Shown in pieces: positions 44,599 to 52,507 of a DNA stretch of 64,000 bases. Position 1 is the first letter of the stretch, and each line of letters starts with the position of its first letter. Source of the stretch: Desulfurococcaceae archaeon MEX13E-LK6-19 (GTDB lineage Archaea > Thermoproteota > Thermoprotei_A > Sulfolobales > Desulfurococcaceae); the NCBI GenBank assembly GCA_029637525.1, contig CP072660.1, positions 558,001-622,000 of the forward strand, in the 5' to 3' direction. The translations under genes and the position numbers were made by a program. The notes under the pieces are model-generated. The model saw only the letters and a program-made list of their open reading frames with translations. It did not search any database and had not been told where the DNA came from.

Positions 44599-46377
44599 GT
44601 GGAGAACAGTATACCGAGGTTTTGGGTGTTAATAGGCGTTGTAAGTGTGCTGGGCTTGGTTTTGTCTATTATTGGAATACATTACTATGCTATAGACTTG
44701 GCGCTTTTAGTTATATCAATGGCGATACTTGCTAGGTTTGTAAAGAATCTTGTTGTTAAGAAGAAGATATCAGTGGATCTATTGATGGGTGTAGCTGGAG
44801 TTGTTACGTGGTATATAGATGCTATTCTAGAAGGATTTCTTGTCTTCGCGCTATACTCTATATCGGAGTTAATAGAGCATTATGCTGAAAGATATGCCAG
44901 TAGAAAGTTAACAGGTTTAAGAGAGCTCTTGCCTAGTAAAGTTAGCGTACAAGTTGGTAATGGTATTATTGAGAAGGATCTTGATGACGTAGATGTTGGT
45001 GATATAGTACTGGTTAAACCCGGTGACACTGTTCCAGCTGATGGGGTTATCGTGGATGGTGAAGCAGTATTTGATACATCGTATATAACTGGCGAATCCG
45101 AGCCAAGATACCTCAGAAAAGGAGATCATGTCGAGAGCGGGTATGTAAATAAAGGCGGACTTGTTAGGGTACGCATCCTTAGAAGACCTGATGAATCTAT
45201 ACTACAACTACTTGTTATGGAAGCAGAAAGGTCTCTAGCCAGGAAGGCATCACTACAGCGCTTTATCGAGAGGTTTTCTCAACCATACACCATTCTTGTC
45301 CTAGTATTGTTCGGTCTAGCCACATTATTATTGACACCATATAGGGCTTTAGCAATATTATTAGCTGGCTGTCCTAGCGCGTTCATTATATCCTCTGGCA
45401 CGTCTACTGCACTAACTATCGCTGTTCTCGCTAGAAGAACAATTGTTGCTAGAGGAGGTTTATCACTAGAAAATACGTATAGGGCCAGGATTGTTGTGTT
45501 CGATAAAACAGGTACCGTTACACTGGGTAAACTGAGAGTTACGAGAGCCGTAGCCATCAATGGTTTTAGTGAAAAAGAGATACTGCAGCTTGCTGGTGGT
45601 GCTGCTAAGGCGAGTAATCACCCGGTTGCGCAAGCTATTGCTGAGCATAGCGATATGATTCCTTTTAGTGCTGAAGAGTATCCTGGTAAAGGTGTTAAGG
45701 CAGTTGTTGACGGTAAGACAGTATACATTGGTTCTAAGGAGTTCTTTAAAGAACTGGGTATCACGGTTAATGATGTTGGTTGCGGTGTTGGTGAAAGAGA
45801 AGTATTTGTCTCTATCGATGGATGCTTGGCTGGGGTTTTATGTCTTGGCGAAGAACTTTCCGGGGATGCGAGAGAAATAGTCTCTATTCTCAAGAAAATG
45901 GGGCTTGAAATAGTCATTGCAAGCGGCGATACAAGTGATAGAGTTGAAAAAGTCGCCAGGTTTCTGGGAATAGACAAGTATTATGCTGAGTTAAGCCCTA
46001 GTGATAAGAAAAAGCTTGTCAAAGATCTACGTCGTAAGTATGGATATGTAGCCATGGTTGGTGACGGGATTAACGATTTAGAGGCGCTAGCAGAAGCTGA
46101 TGTAGGCATAGCTGTTGGTAGTTTGAATGTTGTATCGAGTATTGCTGATGTAGTATTGCCTAAGGGTATAAATGGATTGCCTCTATTATTTCGTTATGCA
46201 AGAAAGTATATGTTGTCAATTTATACATCGATAGCACTAGCCTTAGCAATTAAGCTAGGCGTTATAACAATGGGTCTAATGGGATTACTGCCTTTATGGG
46301 CTATTGTTGGTATAGGTGATGACGGATCAACTCTTGTAGCACTGAGTGTAATAGGATATCTGGTCTCAAGACGATAA
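44599..46377 (+). CDS. Heavy-metal translocating P1B-type ATPase
   Basis: A 592-residue pump, lacking the N-terminal HMA metal-binding domain. Landmarks: TGES (164-167), the membrane metal motif CPS (258-260) in 'LLAGCPSAFIISSG', phosphorylation site 'FDKTGTVT' (301-308), 'NHPVAQAIAEH' and 'GDGINDLEAL'. CPS replaces the copper-type CPC, so metal specificity differs from classical CopA and is not determined (cadmium, zinc, cobalt or nickel possible). GTG start at 44599. Controlled by the divergent NikR-like gene. Confidence 0.92.
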   Translation: MENSIPRFWVLIGVVSVLGLVLSIIGIHYYAIDLALLVISMAILARFVKNLVVKKKISVDLLMGVAGVVTWYIDAILEGFLVFALYSISELIEHYAERYASRKLTGLRELLPSKVSVQVGNGIIEKDLDDVDVGDIVLVKPGDTVPADGVIVDGEAVFDTSYITGESEPRYLRKGDHVESGYVNKGGLVRVRILRRPDESILQLLVMEAERSLARKASLQRFIERFSQPYTILVLVLFGLATLLLTPYRALAILLAGCPSAFIISSGTSTALTIAVLARRTIVARGGLSLENTYRARIVVFDKTGTVTLGKLRVTRAVAINGFSEKEILQLAGGAAKASNHPVAQAIAEHSDMIPFSAEEYPGKGVKAVVDGKTVYIGSKEFFKELGITVNDVGCGVGEREVFVSIDGCLAGVLCLGEELSGDAREIVSILKKMGLEIVIASGDTSDRVEKVARFLGIDKYYAELSPSDKKKLVKDLRRKYGYVAMVGDGINDLEALAEADVGIAVGSLNVVSSIADVVLPKGINGLPLLFRYARKYMLSIYTSIALALAIKLGVITMGLMGLLPLWAIVGIGDDGSTLVALSVIGYLVSRR

Positions 46378-46503
46378 GGATCTAGCCGGTAAACCAGTAG
46401 TGATATTAAACAATTAGTTTAACCGCATGATTGTTTGTATCAAAGTATCTCTTTTAGCTGTAAGTTAACTCTTTAGGTAGCTAGCGATGATGTGGTATGG
46501 TGT

Positions 46504-47928
46504 TTAGTTTTTCTTAAGCCAGTCATCAAGGCTCCTAGCTTTACTGGGTTTGCCCTTCTTTTCGCTAAGGACTTTTTCTACAAAATTATCTCTCACGGGC
46601 TCATAGACGTACTTGTAGAACTTCTGTGGGTCTGTTAGTATTGTACGTGGGAATTTCGACACGTACTCGAGAGCCGCTTTCCAAGCTTTTTCATAAGGTA
46701 TACCGGCTTCTTCGAATCTCCTGGCGACATTTCTATCGTAGTCTTCTGGTTTTTGTTCAATACCACCCATCATGTAGTAGCCTGAAGGACCTATCTGTAC
46801 TCTCTCGCCGAGTTCTTCAACAATCTTCTTCTCTCCAGCCCCGCTTGTAATGTACGTTCTAGTAGTCTTCATTACAGGTCTTCGTGAAGGACCATAATAT
46901 TTTGCCCAGGCATAGAATATTGCTCTATTGAGACCAAAGCTCTTGGCTTTATCTATATCTTTCTTCAAGAGATAGTATCTTGCGGCTTGCAGTAAAGCCA
47001 TTACAGGGAACCTTCCAATAGATCTCCCTGTAGAAGATAGTGTAGCAAGATTAGATAGGGTTTCATGTATACTTGGCAGTGTTATCTTTGTTGCACGTGC
47101 TTCTATGAGACTCCGGGTCTTTACTTTCCCTATCTTCTTCAAAGCCTTTACAGCCAAGTCATCTGCTTCTCCTTGTTTAAATCGTGCCCAGGCTTTGCTA
47201 CTATATTTCGGCTCCTTTGGATTGCTCCAAGAAGGATTGAATTCATCTAAGTCTTCTGGACGTAAAGGTATGGCTACAGCATCTAGTCTACGATGTAGGC
47301 TAAGTGGTGCTGTAAACACTCTCTTGGGTGCAACGAGATTTTCTATTTTTATTAAGCCTCCACTATCCCTCACGATCTCGAGTAGCTCCCTCTTGAGAGA
47401 CTCCATGATATACTCTGCTAGAGCAAAGACCACGTCAATTGGATGAGCCATATTGTAGATGTTGTCACTAATGGCTTTCTCATGGATTCTAACATGGATT
47501 CCGGCGCCACTCCATAGGAAATAAATGCTTTCCCTAACACCCTCTTGCTCAAGAAAAGACCTTATTGTTTTGGCTGCCTCGATGGCGTAACGCCAAGTCT
47601 TCTCAACAATACTTTCGTCAACAATATCTATGTCGATAAACATTGTTGCAGCATATACGTTGTTCTCATAGTCTTCTTCAACATCTCTTCTTGAAGTAAG
47701 CCTCTTAAACAGCTCTATTGTCCCATAGATACTTCTTGGGTTGAGCCAGCGATTCTTCTTCAGTAAATCAACTATTTCGTCTGGCGACGTGATGATGAGG
47801 GGTTTATTATGGATCCATCTGATCCACTTCTTTCCAGGACCCTCTATGCCAACCCATCTATCCTTTAGAAACAAGGTAATTTCTTCGGCGACGTTTTTCT
47901 GAGAATAATACTCTATAACATTAATCAT
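46504..47928 (-). CDS. Archaeo-eukaryotic primase (AEP) superfamily protein, second primase-like protein
   Basis: A 474-residue protein. AEP motifs: 'AATMFIDIDIVD' with D99 and D101 as metal ligands, the nucleotide motif 'LWSGAGIHVRIHE' (about 138-150) and a third motif region 'LVAPKRVFTAPLSLHRRLDAVAIPL'. It is not PriS, which is at 29.0 kb, and lacks the PriS zinc insertion. The C-terminal half, 'FYAWAKYYGPSRRP' onward, has no recognised domain; 'RARSLDDWLKKN'-type end. Roles could be repair, lesion bypass or a mobile-element-derived primase; inferred. Confidence 0.72.
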   Translation of the reverse strand: MINVIEYYSQKNVAEEITLFLKDRWVGIEGPGKKWIRWIHNKPLIITSPDEIVDLLKKNRWLNPRSIYGTIELFKRLTSRRDVEEDYENNVYAATMFIDIDIVDESIVEKTWRYAIEAAKTIRSFLEQEGVRESIYFLWSGAGIHVRIHEKAISDNIYNMAHPIDVVFALAEYIMESLKRELLEIVRDSGGLIKIENLVAPKRVFTAPLSLHRRLDAVAIPLRPEDLDEFNPSWSNPKEPKYSSKAWARFKQGEADDLAVKALKKIGKVKTRSLIEARATKITLPSIHETLSNLATLSSTGRSIGRFPVMALLQAARYYLLKKDIDKAKSFGLNRAIFYAWAKYYGPSRRPVMKTTRTYITSGAGEKKIVEELGERVQIGPSGYYMMGGIEQKPEDYDRNVARRFEEAGIPYEKAWKAALEYVSKFPRTILTDPQKFYKYVYEPVRDNFVEKVLSEKKGKPSKARSLDDWLKKN

Positions 47929-47966
47929 GTTCCCCTAACCCACGATATTTCTCATAGAAAAAATAT

Positions 47967-49142
47967 TCAACGAATATTGAAAATACTTAGCACACCACGT
48001 ATATTATATCTGACCTTTCTATTCTTCCATGCGCTCTTATAGGCCTTGTAGAGAATTGCTATGGATAATATCAACAGGAATAATTGGATTATGAAGCCTC
48101 CAAGTAAACCATGAGCTGCTATCTCGGGTGACACGGCAGCTATTAGTAGCCCAGCGATGCTATTCACTGTAGCTATTATCCCAGCTGCTGTTGCCTGTAA
48201 TTCTGGCGGTAATCTACGGCTAATAGACATTGTTTGTGCCGTATCTTTGAATGGGAAAATCGGGACAAGCCATAGTACCAGTAGTATTAACCCACTTGAT
48301 ATGTAAAGGAATACATTGAGGATCATATAAGCTATAAGCGATAAAGCAAGCACAATATCTGGGTCATATTTGTCTACAAGCTTGCCTGAAAGAGGTCTCA
48401 TGAGCGAGCCTGTTAAGGCAGCTAAACTCATTGTCACAAGTCCGTAGATGAAGAGGTTTCCTACCTCCCTATAGATCTTGACGAGTAGAAGTGAGTAAAA
48501 CATAGTCAGTCCAGCTGTGGAGAAAAGAATAGCTAGAACCACAGCTGTAGACCTCTTTATTCCTTCGAAAACCTCTTGTAGGCTAATAGATCTACCTTTT
48601 AGTCCTTTAGGATAGTATGCAAACTGAATTATAGGAGATATGGCTAGGAAGATACCTGCCAGCAGGAAAAGCCCTATTCCGCCAATGTATTGCTTGAAAA
48701 TCCCGGGGACTAAGCCTCCTAAAGCCCATCCAATACCTGCAAAAAACGTTATCCATGCGTATATTTTTCCTGATCTACCGCCTGCCTCTAGTACTGTTCC
48801 CAAGCTACTTGGCGCCGATAATGCTGTTCCAAGATACATTAAAGCTACTGCTACTGGTGCATAAACAGGATTTATATACGCCAATAGTGTTAATGCCGGG
48901 AATCTAAGTATGCCAACAAGTATGAGGTTGCGTCTACCAATTCTGTCCCCGATCATTCCAGCTACTACAGAGAATATTGATGGAATTAATTCAGCCGAAG
49001 CGAGAAGGGCAGCTAACCCATACGCTTCTCCAAGATTCTCTATGATGTAAGGTCTACTGTACGTGAAGTATATTGATGTGCCAAGTCCTTCAAGGAGAAA
49101 AGCTATGGCGAAAGCCTTTAGCCATCTCTCTACATTCTTCAT
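47967..49142 (-). CDS. Major facilitator superfamily transporter
   Basis: A 391-residue membrane protein with about 12 helices in two halves. Contains the MFS loop motif 'GMIGDRIGRRNLILVG' and a second-half 'GSLMRPLSGKLVDKYDPD'. Substrate unknown. Minus-strand TATA (AAGTATTTAAG at 49162-49172) sits about 25 bases before the ATG. 38 bases downstream of it is the primase-like gene on the same strand. Confidence 0.85.
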   Translation of the reverse strand: MKNVERWLKAFAIAFLLEGLGTSIYFTYSRPYIIENLGEAYGLAALLASAELIPSIFSVVAGMIGDRIGRRNLILVGILRFPALTLLAYINPVYAPVAVALMYLGTALSAPSSLGTVLEAGGRSGKIYAWITFFAGIGWALGGLVPGIFKQYIGGIGLFLLAGIFLAISPIIQFAYYPKGLKGRSISLQEVFEGIKRSTAVVLAILFSTAGLTMFYSLLLVKIYREVGNLFIYGLVTMSLAALTGSLMRPLSGKLVDKYDPDIVLALSLIAYMILNVFLYISSGLILLVLWLVPIFPFKDTAQTMSISRRLPPELQATAAGIIATVNSIAGLLIAAVSPEIAAHGLLGGFIIQLFLLILSIAILYKAYKSAWKNRKVRYNIRGVLSIFNIR

Positions 49143-49181
49143 CTCACTATCCCATGGCTTAACTTAAATACTTGCTCTGTC

Positions 49182-49225
49182 GAACACTGTTCAGCATTAT
49201 GACTATAACATGTCTCGCTAGCGAG
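49182..49225. promoter_or_regulatory. Two palindromes upstream of the MFS gene
   Basis: GAACACTGTTC (49182-49192, five-base arms) and CTCGCTAGCGAG (49214-49225, perfect six-base arms) lie upstream of the minus-strand TATA of the MFS transporter. They may be regulator operators. No adjacent regulator gene. Confidence 0.3.
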
Positions 49226-49269
49226 TTTATCAAGTTGCTGTTTTACAGCTATTAGCTGTTATAGTGTCT

Positions 49270-49698
49270 TTAGGATTTCTTCCCAATTAGTTTCAGGAGT
49301 TCATCGTAGAATTCTTTTGTCCTACTGAAATCTCTTTTTATAAGGCCTTTGAATGGGGCGAAGTATAGTTTCATTGTTCCCTTTTTATCGCCAATAGTTA
49401 CTTCAATGAAGTCTTTTCGCCCAAAGATACCATACCTTAGATTAACTATCTTAGCATCAAGTATCGTGGAATATGGTATAGTTATTTTATCGCTCTTACC
49501 TTGGATCCATCTACCTAGCCCGAATAATCCAACGAGAACAGCAGTCTTAGCTATAAGCCCTACTGAAATACCTTTCTTCAGCTTCTCAGCCAGTAGCATT
49601 GGAAGTCTGACGACCAGCTCTTTATCGCCAAGTTCTACCTCGCCATCACCATACTGTGGCAACGGACCATACTTGAAGTAGAATAAAGCCTTCTCCAT
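49270..49698 (-). CDS. Hypothetical membrane-associated PH-like protein
   Basis: A 142-residue protein. Alternation of short beta-like strands ('LFYFKYGPLPQYGDGEVELGDKELVVRLP', 'KITIPYSTILDAKIVNLRYGIFGRKDFIEVTIGDKKGTMKLYFAP') and a single Gly-rich hydrophobic stretch ('LIAKTAVLVGLFGLG') resemble a PH-type domain near a membrane. No specific family is recognised. The ATG at 49698 is preferred to an upstream codon at 49707. Confidence 0.55.
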   Translation of the reverse strand: MEKALFYFKYGPLPQYGDGEVELGDKELVVRLPMLLAEKLKKGISVGLIAKTAVLVGLFGLGRWIQGKSDKITIPYSTILDAKIVNLRYGIFGRKDFIEVTIGDKKGTMKLYFAPFKGLIKRDFSRTKEFYDELLKLIGKKS

Positions 49699-49883
49699 GG
49701 ATATCACAATTAGTGTCTAAGCCTTAGAGTAGTATATAACAATATCTATAGTGCAACAGAATATTTAACTAAAGAAATTACTGATGTTTAATTAAATTAT
49801 AAACAATATCTAACCCAAACTTTCATGAACTATATTGGATAAAGTGAAATGGTATGAGTAGTATGTGTAGAAGATGTGTAGAA

Positions 49884-49960
<77 letters not shown>

Positions 49961-50031
49961 ACCTGTGCCATTTATCACTCTTTATTATAGGGGGGTTTAA
50001 GGATTTTTGGTTTAGGATCATTTGGTATAGA

Positions 50032-50041
50032 TTTTATATAT
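50032..50041 (+). promoter_or_regulatory. TATA box for orc1/cdc6
   Basis: TTTTATATAT lies about 25-30 bases upstream of the ORB-like site and predicts a start of transcription near 50065, giving a leader of about 35 bases before the TTG codon. Confidence 0.5.
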
Positions 50042-50060
50042 CCTTTGGACTTCTACCTTA

Positions 50061-50079
50061 TCTCCAGTCGAAACAGAGG
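50061..50079 (+). promoter_or_regulatory. Origin-recognition-box-like element
   Basis: TCTCCAGTCGAAACAGAGG resembles the archaeal ORB core (TCCAGTGGAAAC followed by a G-rich run) with one core mismatch, C for G. It lies at the predicted transcription start of orc1/cdc6, suiting autoregulation or origin function. Consensus is recalled from published ORB elements; no further copy was found nearby. Confidence 0.45.
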
Positions 50080-50099
50080 TTTTTCCGGGTGTTTTATGG

Positions 50100-51293
50100 T
50101 TGGGTGCCAAGGATATTCTCGATGAGCTTATCGAGGCGAGGCTGAAGAGACGGCATAGAATATTCGTTGACAAGGAGAAGCTTCACCCAGACTATATACC
50201 AGACAAACTACCTCATCGTGAAGAGCAGATTAGGCGCGTAGGCAGTATACTAATACCTGCTCTTGAGGGAGTAAGACCCAACAACATATTGATATATGGG
50301 CTGACTGGCACTGGTAAGACTGCTGTAACTCTCTTTGTACTGAAGAGGCTTGAGGAGAAGACTATCGAGCTTGGCTCTAAGTTCAAGTATGCTTATGTTA
50401 ATACACGGAAAACAGATACGCCATACAGGATCCTTGCTGAGATAGCTAGAAGTCTTGGTTTGAGAATACCTCATACAGGTCTTGCTAAAGCAGAAGTCTA
50501 TAGGAGATATATTGAGGCTCTTGAAAACTGGGGAGGTATACATGTTGTCGTACTTGATGAGATAGACTATTATGTTAAGAATCATGGAGACGACTTGCTC
50601 TATAAATTGGCTAGAATAAACGAGGAACTACGCACAGCCAAGGTATCGATTATAGGAATAACAAACGACATCAACTTCATTGAGAATCTTGACCCAAGGG
50701 TCAGGAGTAGTCTTGGAGAAGAAGAAATAGTCTTCCCACCATACAATGCTGAACAACTAGAGGATATTCTGTGGGAGAGAGCTAGAGAAGCATTTAGTCC
50801 AGGCGCAATATCACTTGATGTGATAAAGTATTGTGCAGCACTAGCTGCTAGAGAACATGGTGATGCTAGGAGAGCGCTTGATCTCCTTCGTGTTGCAGGC
50901 GAGATTGCTGAGCGTGAAGGCTCTGAGAAAGTATTGATAAAACATGTTAAACAAGCTTCGCTCGAAATAGAGTATGGTAGAATACAACAAGTAATAACAA
51001 CACTGCCTCTACACGCCAAGCTGGTGTTGAAAGCTATAGCGTTGATTGTTAGAGAGAAAGAACATGCAACAACAGGGGAAACCTATGACAAGTACAGGAT
51101 TCTAGCGAAAAGCATGGGGCTTGACCCATTGACTCAGAGGAGAGTCAGTGAGATAATAAATGAACTCGATATGCTTGGACTTGTCAACGCTATAGTGGTC
51201 AACAGGGGGCGCTACGGCAAAACAAAAATGATTAGAATAAGGGACTCGCTGGACATTATAGAGAAGACGCTGGATAAAGTTCTTGGAGAGTAA
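50100..51293 (+). CDS. cdc6: Orc1/Cdc6 replication initiator
   Basis: Binds origin ORB repeats and loads MCM. 397 residues: 'LPHREEQIRRVGSILIPAL', Walker A 'GLTGTGKT' (67-74), Walker B 'VVVLDEIDY' (D153, E154), sensor 1 'SIIGITNDINFIENLDPRV', sensor 2 'HGDARRALDLLRVAGEIAE' and a C-terminal winged helix ('EHATTGETYDKYRILAKSMGLDPLTQRRVSEIINELDMLGLV'). TTG start at 50100. Only one Orc1 gene lies here. Confidence 0.96.
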   Translation: MGAKDILDELIEARLKRRHRIFVDKEKLHPDYIPDKLPHREEQIRRVGSILIPALEGVRPNNILIYGLTGTGKTAVTLFVLKRLEEKTIELGSKFKYAYVNTRKTDTPYRILAEIARSLGLRIPHTGLAKAEVYRRYIEALENWGGIHVVVLDEIDYYVKNHGDDLLYKLARINEELRTAKVSIIGITNDINFIENLDPRVRSSLGEEEIVFPPYNAEQLEDILWERAREAFSPGAISLDVIKYCAALAAREHGDARRALDLLRVAGEIAEREGSEKVLIKHVKQASLEIEYGRIQQVITTLPLHAKLVLKAIALIVREKEHATTGETYDKYRILAKSMGLDPLTQRRVSEIINELDMLGLVNAIVVNRGRYGKTKMIRIRDSLDIIEKTLDKVLGE

Positions 51294-51295
51294 AT

Positions 51296-51874
51296 ATGGA
51301 AGTAATCGCTATTGATGACGGGTATTTTCCTCTAGAATACAAAGCTAGACGTGGATACACTATTCTCTTCGGAGTCCTATACAGCATCCCTACTAACGCC
51401 ATAGAAGCTTTTTCATGGAATTACATAGAAGTTGATGGACTTGACGCTACGGATAAGGCTATTGAGATAGTTAGGTTGCTTAAAAGAAATGAAAACATAG
51501 TACTACTTGATGGAGTAACCTATGGGGGTTTCAACATAATCGACCCTAGGAGAATATATAGTGAAACAAAAACTCCCTGCATAGTCGTGTTCAGATATCC
51601 TCTAAGCATAGAGAGAATAAGAAAAGCTTTGACGAAGAACTTCAGTGATTATAAGATCAGGCTTGAAGTTATAGAGTATGCCTTGACAAGAAGATACGTC
51701 ATGGAAACACCGTGGAGAGCCCTTGAGTACACACCAGTAGGCATAAGTCCTTATGAAGCGAAGACTGTTCTCGAGAAACTACAGTTCTACTCTCCCGAGC
51801 CAGAGCCGCTTAGAATAGCTGACCAACTAGCGTCTATTCTGTCAAGAGAAATGCTTAGGATAGGTATGTTATGA
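51296..51874 (+). CDS. DUF99 (UPF0215) endonuclease V-like protein
   Basis: A 192-residue archaeal family distantly related to endonuclease V: 'AIDDGYFP' with acidic residues, 'IVLLDGVTYGGFNIID' and 'TPCIVVFRYPLSIERIRKAL'. Activity unproven. Two bases after the cdc6 stop, so co-transcribed with the initiator. Its end is ten bases from the convergent tRNA-Lys gene. Confidence 0.85.
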   Translation: MEVIAIDDGYFPLEYKARRGYTILFGVLYSIPTNAIEAFSWNYIEVDGLDATDKAIEIVRLLKRNENIVLLDGVTYGGFNIIDPRRIYSETKTPCIVVFRYPLSIERIRKALTKNFSDYKIRLEVIEYALTRRYVMETPWRALEYTPVGISPYEAKTVLEKLQFYSPEPEPLRIADQLASILSREMLRIGML

Positions 51875-51884
51875 GAATGTGTAG

Positions 51885-51984
51885 CGGGCCCGCCGGGATT
51901 TGAACCCGGGACCTACGGGTTTCCTCCACCCGCTACACTGGGTTGTTAAAAGCCCGCCGCTCTACCAGGCTGAGCTACGGGCCC
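51885..51984 (-). tRNA. tRNA-Lys (TTT) with intron
   Basis: Acceptor GGGCCCG/CGGGCCC, discriminator G, D-arm GCTC..GAGC, anticodon stem GCGGG/CCCGT with loop CTTTTAA after splicing, T-arm CCGGG-TTCAAAT-CCCGG. A 26-base intron at 51921-51946 sits at 37/38. CCA is not encoded. The mature form is 74 bases. Confidence 0.93.
51921..51946 (-). other. tRNA-Lys intron at 37/38
   Basis: Exon CTTT (32-35) pairs with intron GAGG, and the intron body pairs ACCC with GGGT, giving a good bulge-helix-bulge with the cut sites in the two bulges. Length 26 bases. Confidence 0.82.
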
Positions 51985-52127
51985 ACAGGCTATCCTAGTG
52001 TAAGAGTGTTTCTCCTTTATAATTTTACTCTAAACAGTGGTGTAGATGTAGGAATAGTGTGGAATAGTGGTGCTGTCTCTAGCTGTTTTCGTAACTGTTA
52101 TAGTATTAATTATGGTAATGCTTAAGA

Positions 52128-52210
52128 ACCGGTTTGTAAATAGCCTTCTTGACCTGTGTTCCAGCCCACCGTCTTTGGGTTCGGTGATTGATAGTAAAGT
52201 ATATCTATCT
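52128..52210. other. GC-richer leader segment upstream of rpo5
   Basis: In the 255-base gap 51985-52239. It contains a short hairpin CACCG-TCTTTGGGTT-CGGTG (52167-52186). A TATA-like AGTATATCTATC follows at about 52198-52209, so the hairpin lies upstream of the probable rpo5 transcription start and could belong to a separate small RNA. Nothing recognised in 51985-52127. Confidence 0.25.
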
Positions 52211-52239
52211 GATAAGAGATAGGCTAGGGTTGACCTACT

Positions 52240-52494
52240 ATGCCTAAGTCTAAGAAAAAGACAGTTAATATACTCGAACATGAATGGGTTCCTGAACACG
52301 AGATTCTTAGCCCCGAGGAAGCTGCTGAGGTTCTTAAGAAACTTGGTGTGAAACCCATACAGCTACCATGGCTCTTGACAAGCGATCCCGTCGCTAAGGC
52401 AATAGGGGCTAAGCCAGGTGATATCGTACGTATTCGTAGAAAGAGCTTCACAGCTGGAGAAGTAATTGCTTATAGGTATGTAGTTGTTGGCTAG
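52240..52494 (+). CDS. rpo5: RNA polymerase subunit Rpo5 (RpoH)
   Basis: Small polymerase subunit equal to the C-terminal half of eukaryotic Rpb5. 84 residues: '[71 protein letters not shown]' in sequence. First gene of the rpo operon; ATG start. Confidence 0.97.
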   Translation: MPKSKKKTVNILEHEWVPEHEILSPEEAAEVLKKLGVKPIQLPWLLTSDPVAKAIGAKPGDIVRIRRKSFTAGEVIAYRYVVVG

Positions 52495-52507
52495 GGGGTG
52501 TTTTGTA

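Noticed and set aside
49708-49883. Box C/D sRNA (CTGATG at about 49780)
   Set aside because: No box C at a proper distance upstream and no guide-like partner.
51943-52125. Plus-strand frame overlapping tRNA-Lys and the rpo5 leader
   Set aside because: Overlaps an RNA gene and has no recognisable protein features.
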